This document shows, in pieces, positions 1 to 6,222 of a stretch of 11,274 nucleotides of DNA. The notes beneath the pieces were generated by a model. The model was not told the origin of the DNA. It ran no database searches and saw only the letters and a program-made list of their open reading frames with translations. The position numbers and the translations under genes were made by a program. The stretch comes from Bacillota bacterium (GTDB lineage Bacteria > Bacillota > Clostridia > Christensenellales > Aristaeellaceae), in contig JAEWWY010000320.1 of assembly GCA_023458835.1 (NCBI GenBank), forward strand, positions 1 to 11,274, in the 5' to 3' direction. How positions within the stretch are numbered: position 1 is the stretch's first letter; each line of letters starts with the position of its first letter.

Positions 1-145
1 GCTCACCACCATCCCCCAGGACGGCAGCCACCCCGAAGTGGAGGTTTGCGGCCTTCGCATTTATGTGGAGGAGCTTTTGGAGCACCGGGTGGAGACGGCG
101 ATCATTACAAAGCTTCAGCCCCCGGAAGAAACGAAGGAGGAATAG
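1..145 (+). CDS. C-terminal end of a CorC/HlyC (CNNM-type) membrane protein, partial
   Basis: Frame 2 is open from the left edge to a TAG at 143-145 and gives 47 residues. The stretch TIPQDG...EVEVCGLRIYVEELLEHRVETAII looks like the closing CorC_HlyC transporter-associated domain, where a Gly-Leu-Arg-aromatic beta strand is followed by xVEExxxxRVExxxI. Proteins of this family normally carry an N-terminal DUF21 membrane domain and a CBS pair and are linked to divalent cation efflux or transport. Those parts would lie outside the window. The stop is 22 nt before the next start codon, and the last codons supply the AAGGAGG that probably serves the next gene, so the two are likely co-transcribed. 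The family call rests on a short tail and is moderate; that this is a real coding end is more certain. Confidence 0.6.
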   Translation, partial: LTTIPQDGSHPEVEVCGLRIYVEELLEHRVETAIITKLQPPEETKEE

Positions 146-170
146 GGCTTTCTGCCCTGGCCATAGCATG
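134..170 (+). promoter_or_regulatory. Distant ribosome binding site with intervening hairpin
   Basis: The only good Shine-Dalgarno for the Nudix-HAD gene is AAGGAGG at 134-140, 27 nt upstream of the ATG at 168, which is too far for normal use. Between them lies a 5-bp hairpin, AGGGC (144-148), loop TTTCT, GCCCT (154-158). Folding it out leaves about 12 unpaired nt between the Shine-Dalgarno and the ATG. Such structure-accommodated sites are known, for example at the phage T4 gene 26-25 junction. The motif positions are seen directly; the mechanism is inferred. Confidence 0.4.
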
Positions 171-1193
171 AAACGAATTGAGGTTGCCGCAGCCATCTTC
201 CGCCGGAACGGGCGGATTTTTCTATGCCGCCGGGGAGCGGGCGGTTCCTGCGCCTTTTTGTGGGAATTTCCCGGCGGAAAGCTGGAAAAGGGTGAAACGC
301 CGGAGGAGTGCCTGATGCGGGAATGCCGGGAGGAATTGAAGGTCGGCATGGAGATCGACGGCCTGTACGACCAATTCGATTACGACTATCCGGATACATC
401 CATCCATTTTTATTTCTATGATGCCCGCATCGTATCCGGGGAGCCGGAATTAACCGTGCATCAGGAGGCCAAATGGCTGTGGCCCTGGGAGCTTACGCAA
501 TATGAAGCCTGTCCGGCGGATAAGGAACTGGTTGAAAGGCTGGCAGGGGAGCTGCCCTTCCAATACTATCTGTGGGATTTTGACGGCACGCTGTTCGATA
601 CGTATCCGCGAATCGCTTCCGCGCTGAAGGCGGCTTTTGAAGACTTTGGCCACCACGCGCCCTACGGGGAGGTGCTGGCGCTTTCCAAGCGCTCCGTTAC
701 TTACGCGCTGGAAACACTGAAGGCGCGGTTTCAAACAGAGGCAACGCTGGATGAACTGCGGGAGCATTACCGCCGCCATGAGGGCGGATATTCCGGAGGA
801 AGCGCCGCGCCGCTGTATCCTGGAATGAAGGAACTGCTTGAGCGGATTGTGGACCGGGGCGGGAAGAATTATCTGTATACCCACAGGGGGATGTCGTCGC
901 TGAAATATCTGGAGGGCTACGGAATTTCGCACCTGTTTGCCGACGCCATCACCGGCCGGGACGCATATCCGCCCAAGCCCGCCCCCGACGCGGTGCTGGC
1001 GCTGATCAAGCGCCACAATATGAAAAAAGGCCGCGTGGTGATGGTGGGAGACAGGGATATCGATGTCCTGTCCGCCCAAAACGCGGGGGCTTTTGGCTGC
1101 TTTTTCGATCCGGACCGTTTTTTTGATGATTATGTCATTGAGCTGAAGGCCCATTCTGTGGAGGAATTGCGCAGGCTGCTGCTGGGGGAGTAA
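168..1193 (+). CDS. Nudix hydrolase fused to HAD-family phosphatase
   Basis: The protein has 341 residues in two enzyme domains. Residues 1-125 are a MutT-like Nudix domain, with the Nudix box at about 36-59 (GGKLEKGE then RECREEL; the usual late Gly is Lys). It has the Trp-rich end seen in the 8-oxo-dGTP/CTP pyrophosphohydrolase subgroup. Residues 131-341 are a HAD hydrolase. Motif I is DFDGTLFDT (nucleophile D137, acid D139), motif II is T238 in YLYTHRG, the lysine is K270 in PPKP, and motif IV is GDRDID (D295, D299). Residues 145-215 form an alpha-helical C1 cap, as in phosphoglycolate phosphatase relatives. Nudix enzymes release a nucleoside monophosphate and pyrophosphate, and HAD enzymes remove phosphate, so a two-step clean-up of damaged or surplus nucleotides is plausible but inferred. 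The frame is open upstream to 63, but homology begins at the ATG at 168 (MKRIEVAAAI). There is almost no linker between the domains. Confidence 0.93.
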   Translation: MKRIEVAAAIFRRNGRIFLCRRGAGGSCAFLWEFPGGKLEKGETPEECLMRECREELKVGMEIDGLYDQFDYDYPDTSIHFYFYDARIVSGEPELTVHQEAKWLWPWELTQYEACPADKELVERLAGELPFQYYLWDFDGTLFDTYPRIASALKAAFEDFGHHAPYGEVLALSKRSVTYALETLKARFQTEATLDELREHYRRHEGGYSGGSAAPLYPGMKELLERIVDRGGKNYLYTHRGMSSLKYLEGYGISHLFADAITGRDAYPPKPAPDAVLALIKRHNMKKGRVVMVGDRDIDVLSAQNAGAFGCFFDPDRFFDDYVIELKAHSVEELRRLLLGE

Positions 1194-1282
1194 CAGTCAG
1201 ATCGAAAATTTGGTGTAATGCACCATATAAGGGCTATCGGACCGGCGGCCTTCCATAGGCGATAAATAGGCCGGTGGCGGGC

Positions 1283-1301
1283 GGGCGAACACAGTTCGCC
1301 C
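1283..1301. repeat. Short GC-rich hairpin repeat (REP-like)
   Basis: A perfect 8-bp stem, GGGCGAAC (1283-1290) and GTTCGCCC (1294-1301), encloses the 3-nt loop ACA and is followed by CTACAG. From memory, elements of this form recur between genes in many Clostridia-type genomes; no second copy is visible in this window, so the repeat status is inference. Confidence 0.45.
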
Positions 1302-1482
1302 CTACAGCGTAAAGCGTGGGTTGGACTTTCTTCCGGATCCTGTATGCTCCGGTAGTGAAATCAATAAACAAATGATACCGTGAGGGCGAATATCAATTAC
1401 CCGCTTGTATCGATATTGTATAAACCGATCAATGCATGAATGATTTGAAATAATATTTTTGTGAAGGTTTTTGAGGATGGGG

Positions 1483-1522
1483 TGCGGGGAAGGGCATTTT
1501 TGCAAAAAGGCCCTTCCCCGCA
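1483..1522 (-). terminator. Long inverted repeat, probable tex transcript end
   Basis: The arms TGCGGGGAAGGGC (1483-1495) and GCCCTTCCCCGCA (1510-1522) form a perfect 13-bp stem around a 14-nt loop that contains TTTTT and AAAAA runs able to extend the pairing. It starts about 25 nt beyond the tex stop. No U-tract follows the stem on either strand, so it is not a canonical intrinsic terminator. It may protect the 3' end, act with Rho, or be a repeat element. Confidence 0.5.
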
Positions 1523-1547
1523 AATTCATCTTATCCGTATTCCCCCA

Positions 1548-3698
1548 TCACTTCTTCTCCGCCGGGGGGATCATGGTCAGGGAGATCCGGTTCTTTTCTT
1601 TCTCCACGGACACGACCCAGACCTTGACCACATCTCCTACCTTGACGGCTTCGCCGGGATGGTTGACCCTGCGGCGGCTCAATTGGGAGACGTGGACAAG
1701 CCCGTCCCGGTGGACGCCGATGTCCACAAAGGCGCCGAAATCGGCCACATTGCGGACGGTGCCGTTAAGCTCCATGCCCGGCTTCAAATCCTCCAGGGAG
1801 AGCACGTCGCTGCGCATAAGGGGCGGGGGCAGCTCATCCCGGGGGTCACGGCCGGGCTTTTCCAGTTCTTTGACGATATCCTTTAACGTGGGCAGGCCGA
1901 TGCCCAATTGCCTGGCTGTTTGATCAAAGCCCAGCTCCTCCACCTTTTTGGTGAGGCTGCCCGGCGCGGTGCGGACGGAAAGACCCGCCAATTTCAGAAG
2001 CGCTTCCGCGGCCTCGTAGGATTCGGGATGGACGCCGGTGTTCTCCAGCGGGTTTTTGCCGCCGGGAATGCGCAAAAAGCCCGCGCATTGCTCAAAGGCC
2101 TTGGGGCCCAGCTTGGGCACTTTTTTGAGCCCGGCCCGGGTGGGAAAGGGCCCGTTTTCTTCCCGGTAGGTAACGATGTTTTGCGCCACGGCGCTGTTGA
2201 TGCCGGAAATATGGCTTAACAGCGACGGGCTGGCAGTGTTCACGTCCACCCCTACGGCATTGACGCAGTCCTCCACCACGCCGGAGAGCGCGGCATCCAG
2301 CTCCGCTTCCTTCACCTCATGCTGGTACTGGCCCACGCCGATGGATTTGGGGTCAATTTTGACCAGCTCTGCCAGGGGGTCCTGCAGGCGGCGGGCAATG
2401 GATACGGCGCTGCGCAGGGATACATCGAACTGGGGGAATTCCTTGGCGGCCAGGGGCGAGGCGGAATAGACGGAAGCCCCCGCTTCGGACACCACCATGT
2501 AGGACAGGTTTTCCCCCGGCAGATCGTGCAGGACGCTTACGAAGAATTCCTCCGTTTCCCGGGAGGCGGTGCCGTTGCCAATGGCGGCCACCTGAATGCG
2601 GTGCTTGCGGATGAGCTTTTTTACCGTATCCTTGGCCTGCTCTACCCGGCCATGGCTGGGCAGGGGATAGATCACCGCCGTGTCCAGCACCCGGCCCGTT
2701 TCATCCACCACCGCCGTCTTGCAGCCGGTGCGGATGCCGGGGTCCAGCCCGATAGCGGCCTTGCCCCGGACGGGAGGCTGCATCAAAAGCGGTTTCAAGT
2801 TCTGGGCAAACACTTTCACGGCGGCTTCCTGGGCGCGATTGGTAATGTCGCCGCGAAGCTCGTTTTCCAGCGAGGGGGCGATCAGCCGCCGGTAGCTGTC
2901 CTCCGCCGCCTGCTGCACATACGGGGTGGTGATGCTGCCGTGGCGTACGTAGGGCCGGGCCACTTCCCCGATGGCGTCTATCTCCTCCACCGCAAGGGAA
3001 ACCTTCAAAAAGCCTTCCGCTTCGCCCCGGTTCATGGCCAGCACCCGGTGGGAAGGCATCAGGCGCATCAACTCCTGATGGTCGTAGTACATGCGGTAAA
3101 CGGAGTCTTCTTCCTTGGCGGCCTTCACCTTGACCTGGCAGGTGCGTTGGTACAGCTCCTTCAAGCGGGTGCGGATATTGGCGTCATTGCTGATATCCTC
3201 CGCCAGGATGTCCATGGCGCCGGCGAGTGCCGCCTCTGTATCGGCCACGCCTTTTTCCTCCGATACGTAAGGCGCGGCCAGGTCCTCCGCGCTGCCGGAT
3301 TTTAAGGACTGCATCAAAAGAATATTGGCCAAAGGCTCCAGGCCCCGTTCCCTGGCAATGGTGGCCCGGGTGCGGCGCTTGGGGCGGTAGGGACGGTAGA
3401 TATCCTCCAGGGCGCCCGCCGTTTCAGCCTCACCGACCGCCCTTTGCAGCTCCTCCGTCAATACGCCCTGCTTTTCCAGGGAGGAGAGAATTTCCTCCCG
3501 CCGCTTTTGCAGGGTACGAAGCTGCTCCAGGCGAAGGGATATATCCCGCAGGACCTGATCGTTTAATTCCCCGTGCTGTTCCTTGCGGTAGCGGGCGATA
3601 AAGGGCAATGTATTTCCTTCGTCCAGGAGGCGGATCACCGCTTCCGCCTGCCAGGGCTGGACATGAAATTCTGTGGACAAGGTTTGCGCGTATGTCAT
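1548..3698 (-). CDS. tex: Tex, RNA-binding transcription accessory protein
   Basis: At 716 residues this is a normal length for Tex, a cytoplasmic nucleic-acid-binding protein conserved across bacteria and related to eukaryotic Spt6. It is implicated in transcription and toxin or virulence gene expression. Domains run in the expected order: the helical Tex N-terminal region (1-300), a YqgF/RNase H-like fold starting at GLDPGIRTGCK (317-327), helix-hairpin-helix motifs at about 490-545 (ISGINSAVAQNIV, VPKLGPKAFEQCAGFLRI), and an S1 RNA-binding domain at about 640-710 (GTVRNVADFGAFVDIGVHRDGLVHVSQLS). The ATG at 3696-3698 has GAAGGA at 3704-3709, 5 nt away. The gene stands alone, divergent from the ECF module. 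Its 5' leader carries a promoter, a dyad, a terminator-like hairpin and an overlapping small ORF, suggesting regulated expression. Confidence 0.97.
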   Translation of the reverse strand: MTYAQTLSTEFHVQPWQAEAVIRLLDEGNTLPFIARYRKEQHGELNDQVLRDISLRLEQLRTLQKRREEILSSLEKQGVLTEELQRAVGEAETAGALEDIYRPYRPKRRTRATIARERGLEPLANILLMQSLKSGSAEDLAAPYVSEEKGVADTEAALAGAMDILAEDISNDANIRTRLKELYQRTCQVKVKAAKEEDSVYRMYYDHQELMRLMPSHRVLAMNRGEAEGFLKVSLAVEEIDAIGEVARPYVRHGSITTPYVQQAAEDSYRRLIAPSLENELRGDITNRAQEAAVKVFAQNLKPLLMQPPVRGKAAIGLDPGIRTGCKTAVVDETGRVLDTAVIYPLPSHGRVEQAKDTVKKLIRKHRIQVAAIGNGTASRETEEFFVSVLHDLPGENLSYMVVSEAGASVYSASPLAAKEFPQFDVSLRSAVSIARRLQDPLAELVKIDPKSIGVGQYQHEVKEAELDAALSGVVEDCVNAVGVDVNTASPSLLSHISGINSAVAQNIVTYREENGPFPTRAGLKKVPKLGPKAFEQCAGFLRIPGGKNPLENTGVHPESYEAAEALLKLAGLSVRTAPGSLTKKVEELGFDQTARQLGIGLPTLKDIVKELEKPGRDPRDELPPPLMRSDVLSLEDLKPGMELNGTVRNVADFGAFVDIGVHRDGLVHVSQLSRRRVNHPGEAVKVGDVVKVWVVSVEKEKNRISLTMIPPAEKK

Positions 3699-3760
3699 TT
3701 GAATCCTTCATTCCTTTCGCTACGCCCAAGCACAAAAAGGGGTGAAACCCCTCCGCTCAT
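3695..3760 (-). CDS. Possible 21-residue leader peptide of tex
   Basis: An ORF starts at ATG 3758-3760 (MSGGVSPLF...) and ends in TGA at 3695-3697, overlapping the tex start codon as ATGA. The terminator-like hairpin of the tex leader lies inside its coding sequence. AAAGGG (3768-3773) lies 7 nt upstream as a weak Shine-Dalgarno, but the expected transcript start falls at about 3767-3768, so that site may be partly absent from the mRNA. The geometry suits translation-coupled attenuation, but an ORF this short can arise by chance. Confidence 0.3.
   Translation of the reverse strand: MSGGVSPLFVLGRSERNEGFK
3734..3754 (-). terminator. Terminator-like hairpin in the tex leader
   Basis: Read on the minus strand, AGGGG (3752-3748), loop TTTCA and CCCCT (3742-3738) run into five consecutive U residues (3738-3734); two G-U pairs may lengthen the stem. 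It lies between the tex promoter and the tex start, only about 40 nt from the ATG, so tex transcripts must read through it. No other minus-strand gene lies between it and the divergent sigma gene. It is therefore a candidate attenuator rather than a gene-end terminator. The short stem keeps confidence modest. Confidence 0.42.
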
Positions 3761-3761
3761 A

Positions 3762-3783
3762 AGGCTACCCTTTATTGTAGCCT
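3762..3783. repeat. Dyad over the tex -10 region (possible operator)
   Basis: The arms AGGCTAC (3762-3768) and GTAGCCT (3777-3783) are perfect 7-bp complements around an 8-nt spacer. The dyad covers the tex -10 box (3774-3779) and the expected start site. This placement suits a repressor operator; a hairpin in a plus-strand transcript is the alternative. Confidence 0.35.
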
Positions 3784-3803
3784 GAAACAGGAGGAAATTT
3801 CAA
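3774..3803 (-). promoter_or_regulatory. tex promoter (sigma-A type)
   Basis: On the minus strand the -35 TTGAAA (3803-3798) is followed after 18 nt by the -10 TACAAT (3779-3774). Both are one mismatch from consensus. Predicted transcription starts near 3767, giving a leader of about 70 nt before the tex ATG. Confidence 0.65.
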
Positions 3804-3873
3804 GCCTTTTCAGATTGCGGCAGGCCGGAGGCGGAAAAGAACGAATGTCCGGCAAACTTTTTTCCCAATCCCG

Positions 3874-3901
3874 CATACTTTTCCCTTCCTCCACACGTAT
3901 A
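3874..3901 (+). promoter_or_regulatory. Candidate ECF-type promoter of module 1
   Basis: CATAC (3874-3878), a TTTTCCC-rich spacer of 17 nt and CGTATA (3896-3901) resemble ECF-dependent promoters, whose -10 often begins CGTA. The arrangement resembles the one upstream of module 2. A second possible register uses GCAAAC (3852-3857), 16 nt and CATAC. ECF genes are commonly self-activated, so autoregulation is likely but unproven. There is no strong sigma-A promoter here on the plus strand. Confidence 0.38.
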
Positions 3902-3908
3902 TGCAGTA

Positions 3909-3920
3909 GAAAGGCCTTTC
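3909..3920. repeat. 12-bp palindrome at the module 1 transcript start
   Basis: GAAAGGCCTTTC is a perfect palindrome. Its centre is 18.5 nt after the first base of the CGTATA box and about 30 nt before the sigma start codon. It could be an operator or a 5' mRNA hairpin. A similarly placed palindrome precedes the second sigma gene. Confidence 0.4.
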
Positions 3921-3944
3921 AATAATAGCTACAGGGGAGGAAAC

Positions 3945-4424
3945 ATGGTAGACGGAGCATTGTTCCTGCGCGAAACGGAGGCAAGACTCACCCGCCTGTA
4001 CCAGGCAGCCTACAGCATCCTCCGTGCCCGTCAGGATGCTGAGGATGCCGTACAGCAGGCGCTGCTGAAGGCGTGGGTCTCCCGTGGGCGCGCGCGGCCG
4101 GAAACCTTCGGCCCATGGCTGACGCGCATTGTGGTCAACGAGTGCCGCAATATCCAGCGCCACCGTATGCGGATGGTACCATATGAAGCCGTAGCGGAGG
4201 AAGGCGAAGCATTTACGCCGCCTGACCCGGACCTTTGGGGTGCGTTGCAGGAGCTGCCGGAAAGCCTTCGCCTTCCCTTTTCCCTGAAGTACGTTGCACA
4301 ATTTACCGAGCGGGAGGTAGCGCAGGCGATGCGCCTGCCGGTCTCCACCATCAAAAACCGGCTGGCGAAAGCCCGGAAAATCCTCCGGGCGGCCCTGGCC
4401 GAATGGGAGGTGTCCTTTGAATGA
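3945..4424 (+). CDS. ECF-family RNA polymerase sigma factor, module 1
   Basis: The protein has 159 residues, typical of a minimal ECF sigma factor with only regions sigma2 and sigma4. Sigma2 spans about 8-75 and includes the -10-recognition helix DAEDAVQQALLKAW (31-44) and PETFGPWLTRIVVNECRN. Sigma4 spans about 98-150, with the sequence LPESLRLPFSLKYVAQFTEREVAQAMRLPVSTIKNRL, its helix-turn-helix reading the -35 box. It directs core RNA polymerase to a dedicated promoter set, probably including its own. The ATG follows GGGGAGG (3934-3940) by 4 nt. The stop overlaps the start of the membrane protein as ATGA, so the two are translationally coupled, as is usual for sigma and anti-sigma partners. 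Confidence 0.95.
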   Translation: MVDGALFLRETEARLTRLYQAAYSILRARQDAEDAVQQALLKAWVSRGRARPETFGPWLTRIVVNECRNIQRHRMRMVPYEAVAEEGEAFTPPDPDLWGALQELPESLRLPFSLKYVAQFTEREVAQAMRLPVSTIKNRLAKARKILRAALAEWEVSFE

Positions 4425-5335
4425 AGCGCAAGCATATTGATGCCGGAGCATTTTCCGGCAGTCTGCCCCCTCCCTCCCCGACATTTGCCGCGGATACCAT
4501 GGCGAAGCTTCGCGCCCTGGCCGCAAAGGAGGAGAAAAAAACCGTGAAACACAAAACGTTTACAAGCATCCTGGTGGCGGCGCTGCTGTTGGTGCTGCTG
4601 GCCGCTACGGCGCTGGCAGCCTATACCCTGACCCGTTCCCCGCAGGCCGACGCCGTCTCACAGGCCCGCAAGGCGCTGGCGGCGGATTACGGCCTTACCT
4701 CGGAAACAATCGGCCTGTTCTACGCCGAGCCGGAACAGAAGGGCGATACATGGACGGTCACATTCCATGCCGATGGATTCTACCCGCCGCTGCTGGGTGA
4801 CTACACAGTCACGCTTGCGAAAGGAAAAGATCCGGAAGCAAGCTGGACACACGACGCTGTTGACCCGGCTGTCTGGCAGAGCGGCAGCCTGGATGCCCCC
4901 GTCTGGGGACAGCCTCAAATGCTTAAGGCCCTGAAGGACAAGGAAGCCGCGGAGGCTATCCAGGCGAAGGTGAGCCGGTCCGGCGCGTCCCCTGAGCCTC
5001 TTGTGAGGCAGACACCGGCGCCGCTCAAGGAGGGCGAATCCCTATGGAATGGCGAGATCCTCCGCAAAGCGGAGCCTGGCCCCGGCGACATCACGCAAGA
5101 CCAGGCCTTGGGTTTGGCACGGCAATCCATCATGGAAGAAACTCCGCTTACAAGTGAAGCGCTGGATACTGCCGATGTCATGGCGGAATTTTATGAGCGC
5201 GAAAACGGCAACCCCATTTGGGGCTTCCAAATTTACGTGGTGGATGGCGGCATTGAGCAGGTCTGCGGCGTGATGATCGATGCCCGCACCGGCGAAATCC
5301 TGCTTACCGCTGTCACCACCGGCGGAAACGGATAA
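4421..5335 (+). CDS. Membrane anti-sigma-like protein with PepSY-like sensor, module 1
   Basis: The protein has 304 residues. A cytoplasmic tail (1-45) holds PPPSPTF at 16-22 followed by an amphipathic helix (MAKLRALAAKEE). One transmembrane helix follows (about 46-68, rich in Leu and Ala), then an extracytoplasmic part. Two stretches look like PepSY units: about 75-146 (...ALAADYGLTSETIGLFY... ending GDYTVTLAKGKDPEASWTHD) and about 223-296 (ITQDQALGLARQSI... ending VCGVMIDARTGEIL). Position and topology point to an anti-sigma factor that holds the upstream ECF sigma at the membrane until a signal outside the cell releases it; the signal is unknown. The start ATG overlaps the sigma stop, with GGGAGGT (4405-4411) upstream. 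An internal AAAGGAGG (4525-4532) and in-frame GTG (4544, codon 42) could make a shorter form without the tail. No zinc-binding ZAS motif is present. Confidence 0.82.
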   Translation: MKRKHIDAGAFSGSLPPPSPTFAADTMAKLRALAAKEEKKTVKHKTFTSILVAALLLVLLAATALAAYTLTRSPQADAVSQARKALAADYGLTSETIGLFYAEPEQKGDTWTVTFHADGFYPPLLGDYTVTLAKGKDPEASWTHDAVDPAVWQSGSLDAPVWGQPQMLKALKDKEAAEAIQAKVSRSGASPEPLVRQTPAPLKEGESLWNGEILRKAEPGPGDITQDQALGLARQSIMEETPLTSEALDTADVMAEFYERENGNPIWGFQIYVVDGGIEQVCGVMIDARTGEILLTAVTTGGNG

Positions 5336-5380
5336 TATCCAGGAGATGAACCTGCCAAAGAAGACCCTATCCATTTGTTT

Positions 5381-5416
5381 TTGCCTGCGCATGCCCGGCA
5401 CCTTGCCTGCGCATGC
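5381..5416. repeat. Two direct copies of a 14-bp sequence
   Basis: TTGCCTGCGCATGC occurs at 5381-5394 and again at 5403-5416, a 22-bp period with the two spacers differing. It lies just beyond the anti-sigma stop, within the 322-bp gap (5336-5657). A 60-codon plus-strand ORF across this point (5375-5557) has no start signal or family resemblance. The rest of the gap up to the inverted repeat at 5569 shows nothing recognisable. Confidence 0.6.
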
Positions 5417-5568
5417 GCGGGGCGCCCAGATGGGGTCCCGGAGTTTTTCAAGCTGATGGCTGAGTGGGAGGATCGCTTCAGACAAAGCCATGATCATATC
5501 AATGCCAAACCCAGGAAACTGACGGAGCTTGAGGTGGATGGCGGCTGGAACGGCTGACATCACATCCA

Positions 5569-5634
5569 GGGGCTGCCGCATCCGCCGGACCGGCAGGAAA
5601 GCCCGCTGGTTGCATCCGCGGATGCGGCAGCCCC
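5569..5634. terminator. 17-bp inverted repeat between convergent genes, possible two-way terminator
   Basis: GGGGCTGCCGCATCCGC (5569-5585) and its exact complement (5618-5634) enclose a 32-nt loop. It sits between the 3' ends of the anti-sigma gene and the GNAT gene, 24 nt past the GNAT stop. No U-tract follows on either strand, so termination would be non-canonical; a small mobile or REP-like element is the alternative. Confidence 0.5.
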
Positions 5635-5657
5635 CTTGATTGTCGCGCTATGGCCGC

Positions 5658-6161
5658 TTACTGTGCATACACCTTGAAGGGAAAAACTCCGCCGAAGAAA
5701 TTGATTTCTTTTTCATGCAAAAAAGTAAAGCCTGCCTTTTCCAGGGCTCTCCAGGATGCAATGTTGCTTTTTTTCGCCAGGCCATAAACCATGGGCAAAT
5801 TCAGAAAATCTTTTGACCAACGGACAAATGATTTGATTGCTTCCGTAGCGTATCCGTTCCCCTGGTAATTTTCAGCGATGGAATACCCTATTTCTATGCC
5901 TTCCTTTATGGGGCACAATAGAATATCGCCGATCAAAACATTGGTTTCTTTTAATACGATTGCATATACCAGCGGATATTTCTTTTCGGCATAATTCCGC
6001 ATGCACATATGGATCTGGCGAACCGCATCGTCAAATGTTTCAAACACCTCATCAGGCAATTCCTTGCGTTTGCAGGCTTCCTGGCTGTACTGCATCACCA
6101 ATTGCGTATCGTCATGATTGAATTCCCGTATCAATAAGCGATCTGTTTCCAATGGTATCAT
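5658..6161 (-). CDS. GNAT-family N-acetyltransferase (RimJ/RimL-like)
   Basis: The protein has 167 residues, a normal length for a single GNAT domain. It transfers an acetyl group from acetyl-CoA to an amine; the substrate cannot be read from sequence. The N-terminal LETDRLLIREFNHDD is typical of the RimJ/RimL branch. The acetyl-CoA loop is QGNGYATEA in GYSIAENYQGNGYATEAI, followed by NIASWRALEKAGF, the usual motif B Asn and C-terminal strand. The start at 6159-6161 is chosen because GGAGGG (6171-6176) lies 9 nt upstream and the domain begins at once. The frame is open further, to 6296, but that extension covers the promoter and has no family resemblance. The gene is visibly richer in A and T, with more Lys, Ile and Asn codons than its neighbours, which suggests later acquisition. 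Confidence 0.93.
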   Translation of the reverse strand: MIPLETDRLLIREFNHDDTQLVMQYSQEACKRKELPDEVFETFDDAVRQIHMCMRNYAEKKYPLVYAIVLKETNVLIGDILLCPIKEGIEIGYSIAENYQGNGYATEAIKSFVRWSKDFLNLPMVYGLAKKSNIASWRALEKAGFTFLHEKEINFFGGVFPFKVYAQ

Positions 6162-6222
6162 GTTGTTTTTCCCTCCGCGCCCCATATAAATCCCGTTCAC
6201 GTTCCCACGGTTTTTCAGGGGC

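Larger units (their letters stand above)
1194..1547. other. Intergenic gap between convergent Nudix-HAD and tex genes
   Basis: This 354-bp gap lies between two converging 3' ends. It contains the GGGCGAAC hairpin repeat at 1283-1301 and a longer inverted repeat at 1483-1522. The stretch at about 1330-1470 is clearly AT-richer than the flanks and shows no supported ORF or RNA gene. No T-rich terminator is visible just after the Nudix-HAD stop. Confidence 0.6.

Noticed and set aside
63..167. Upstream extension of the Nudix-HAD frame to an ATG at 63
   Set aside because: It overlaps the upstream gene in another frame, is Arg/Ser-rich, and the Nudix domain begins at the ATG at 168.
450..1154. 234-codon minus-strand ORF opposite the Nudix-HAD gene
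   Set aside because: Shadow frame; the plus-strand gene has clear catalytic motifs in both domains.
2319..3305. Long plus-strand ORF opposite tex
   Set aside because: Shadow of the GC-rich tex gene; tex has full domain support.
5375..5557. 60-codon plus-strand ORF after the anti-sigma gene
   Set aside because: No ribosome binding site, it spans the direct repeats, and it resembles no known family; it may be a relic but cannot be supported.
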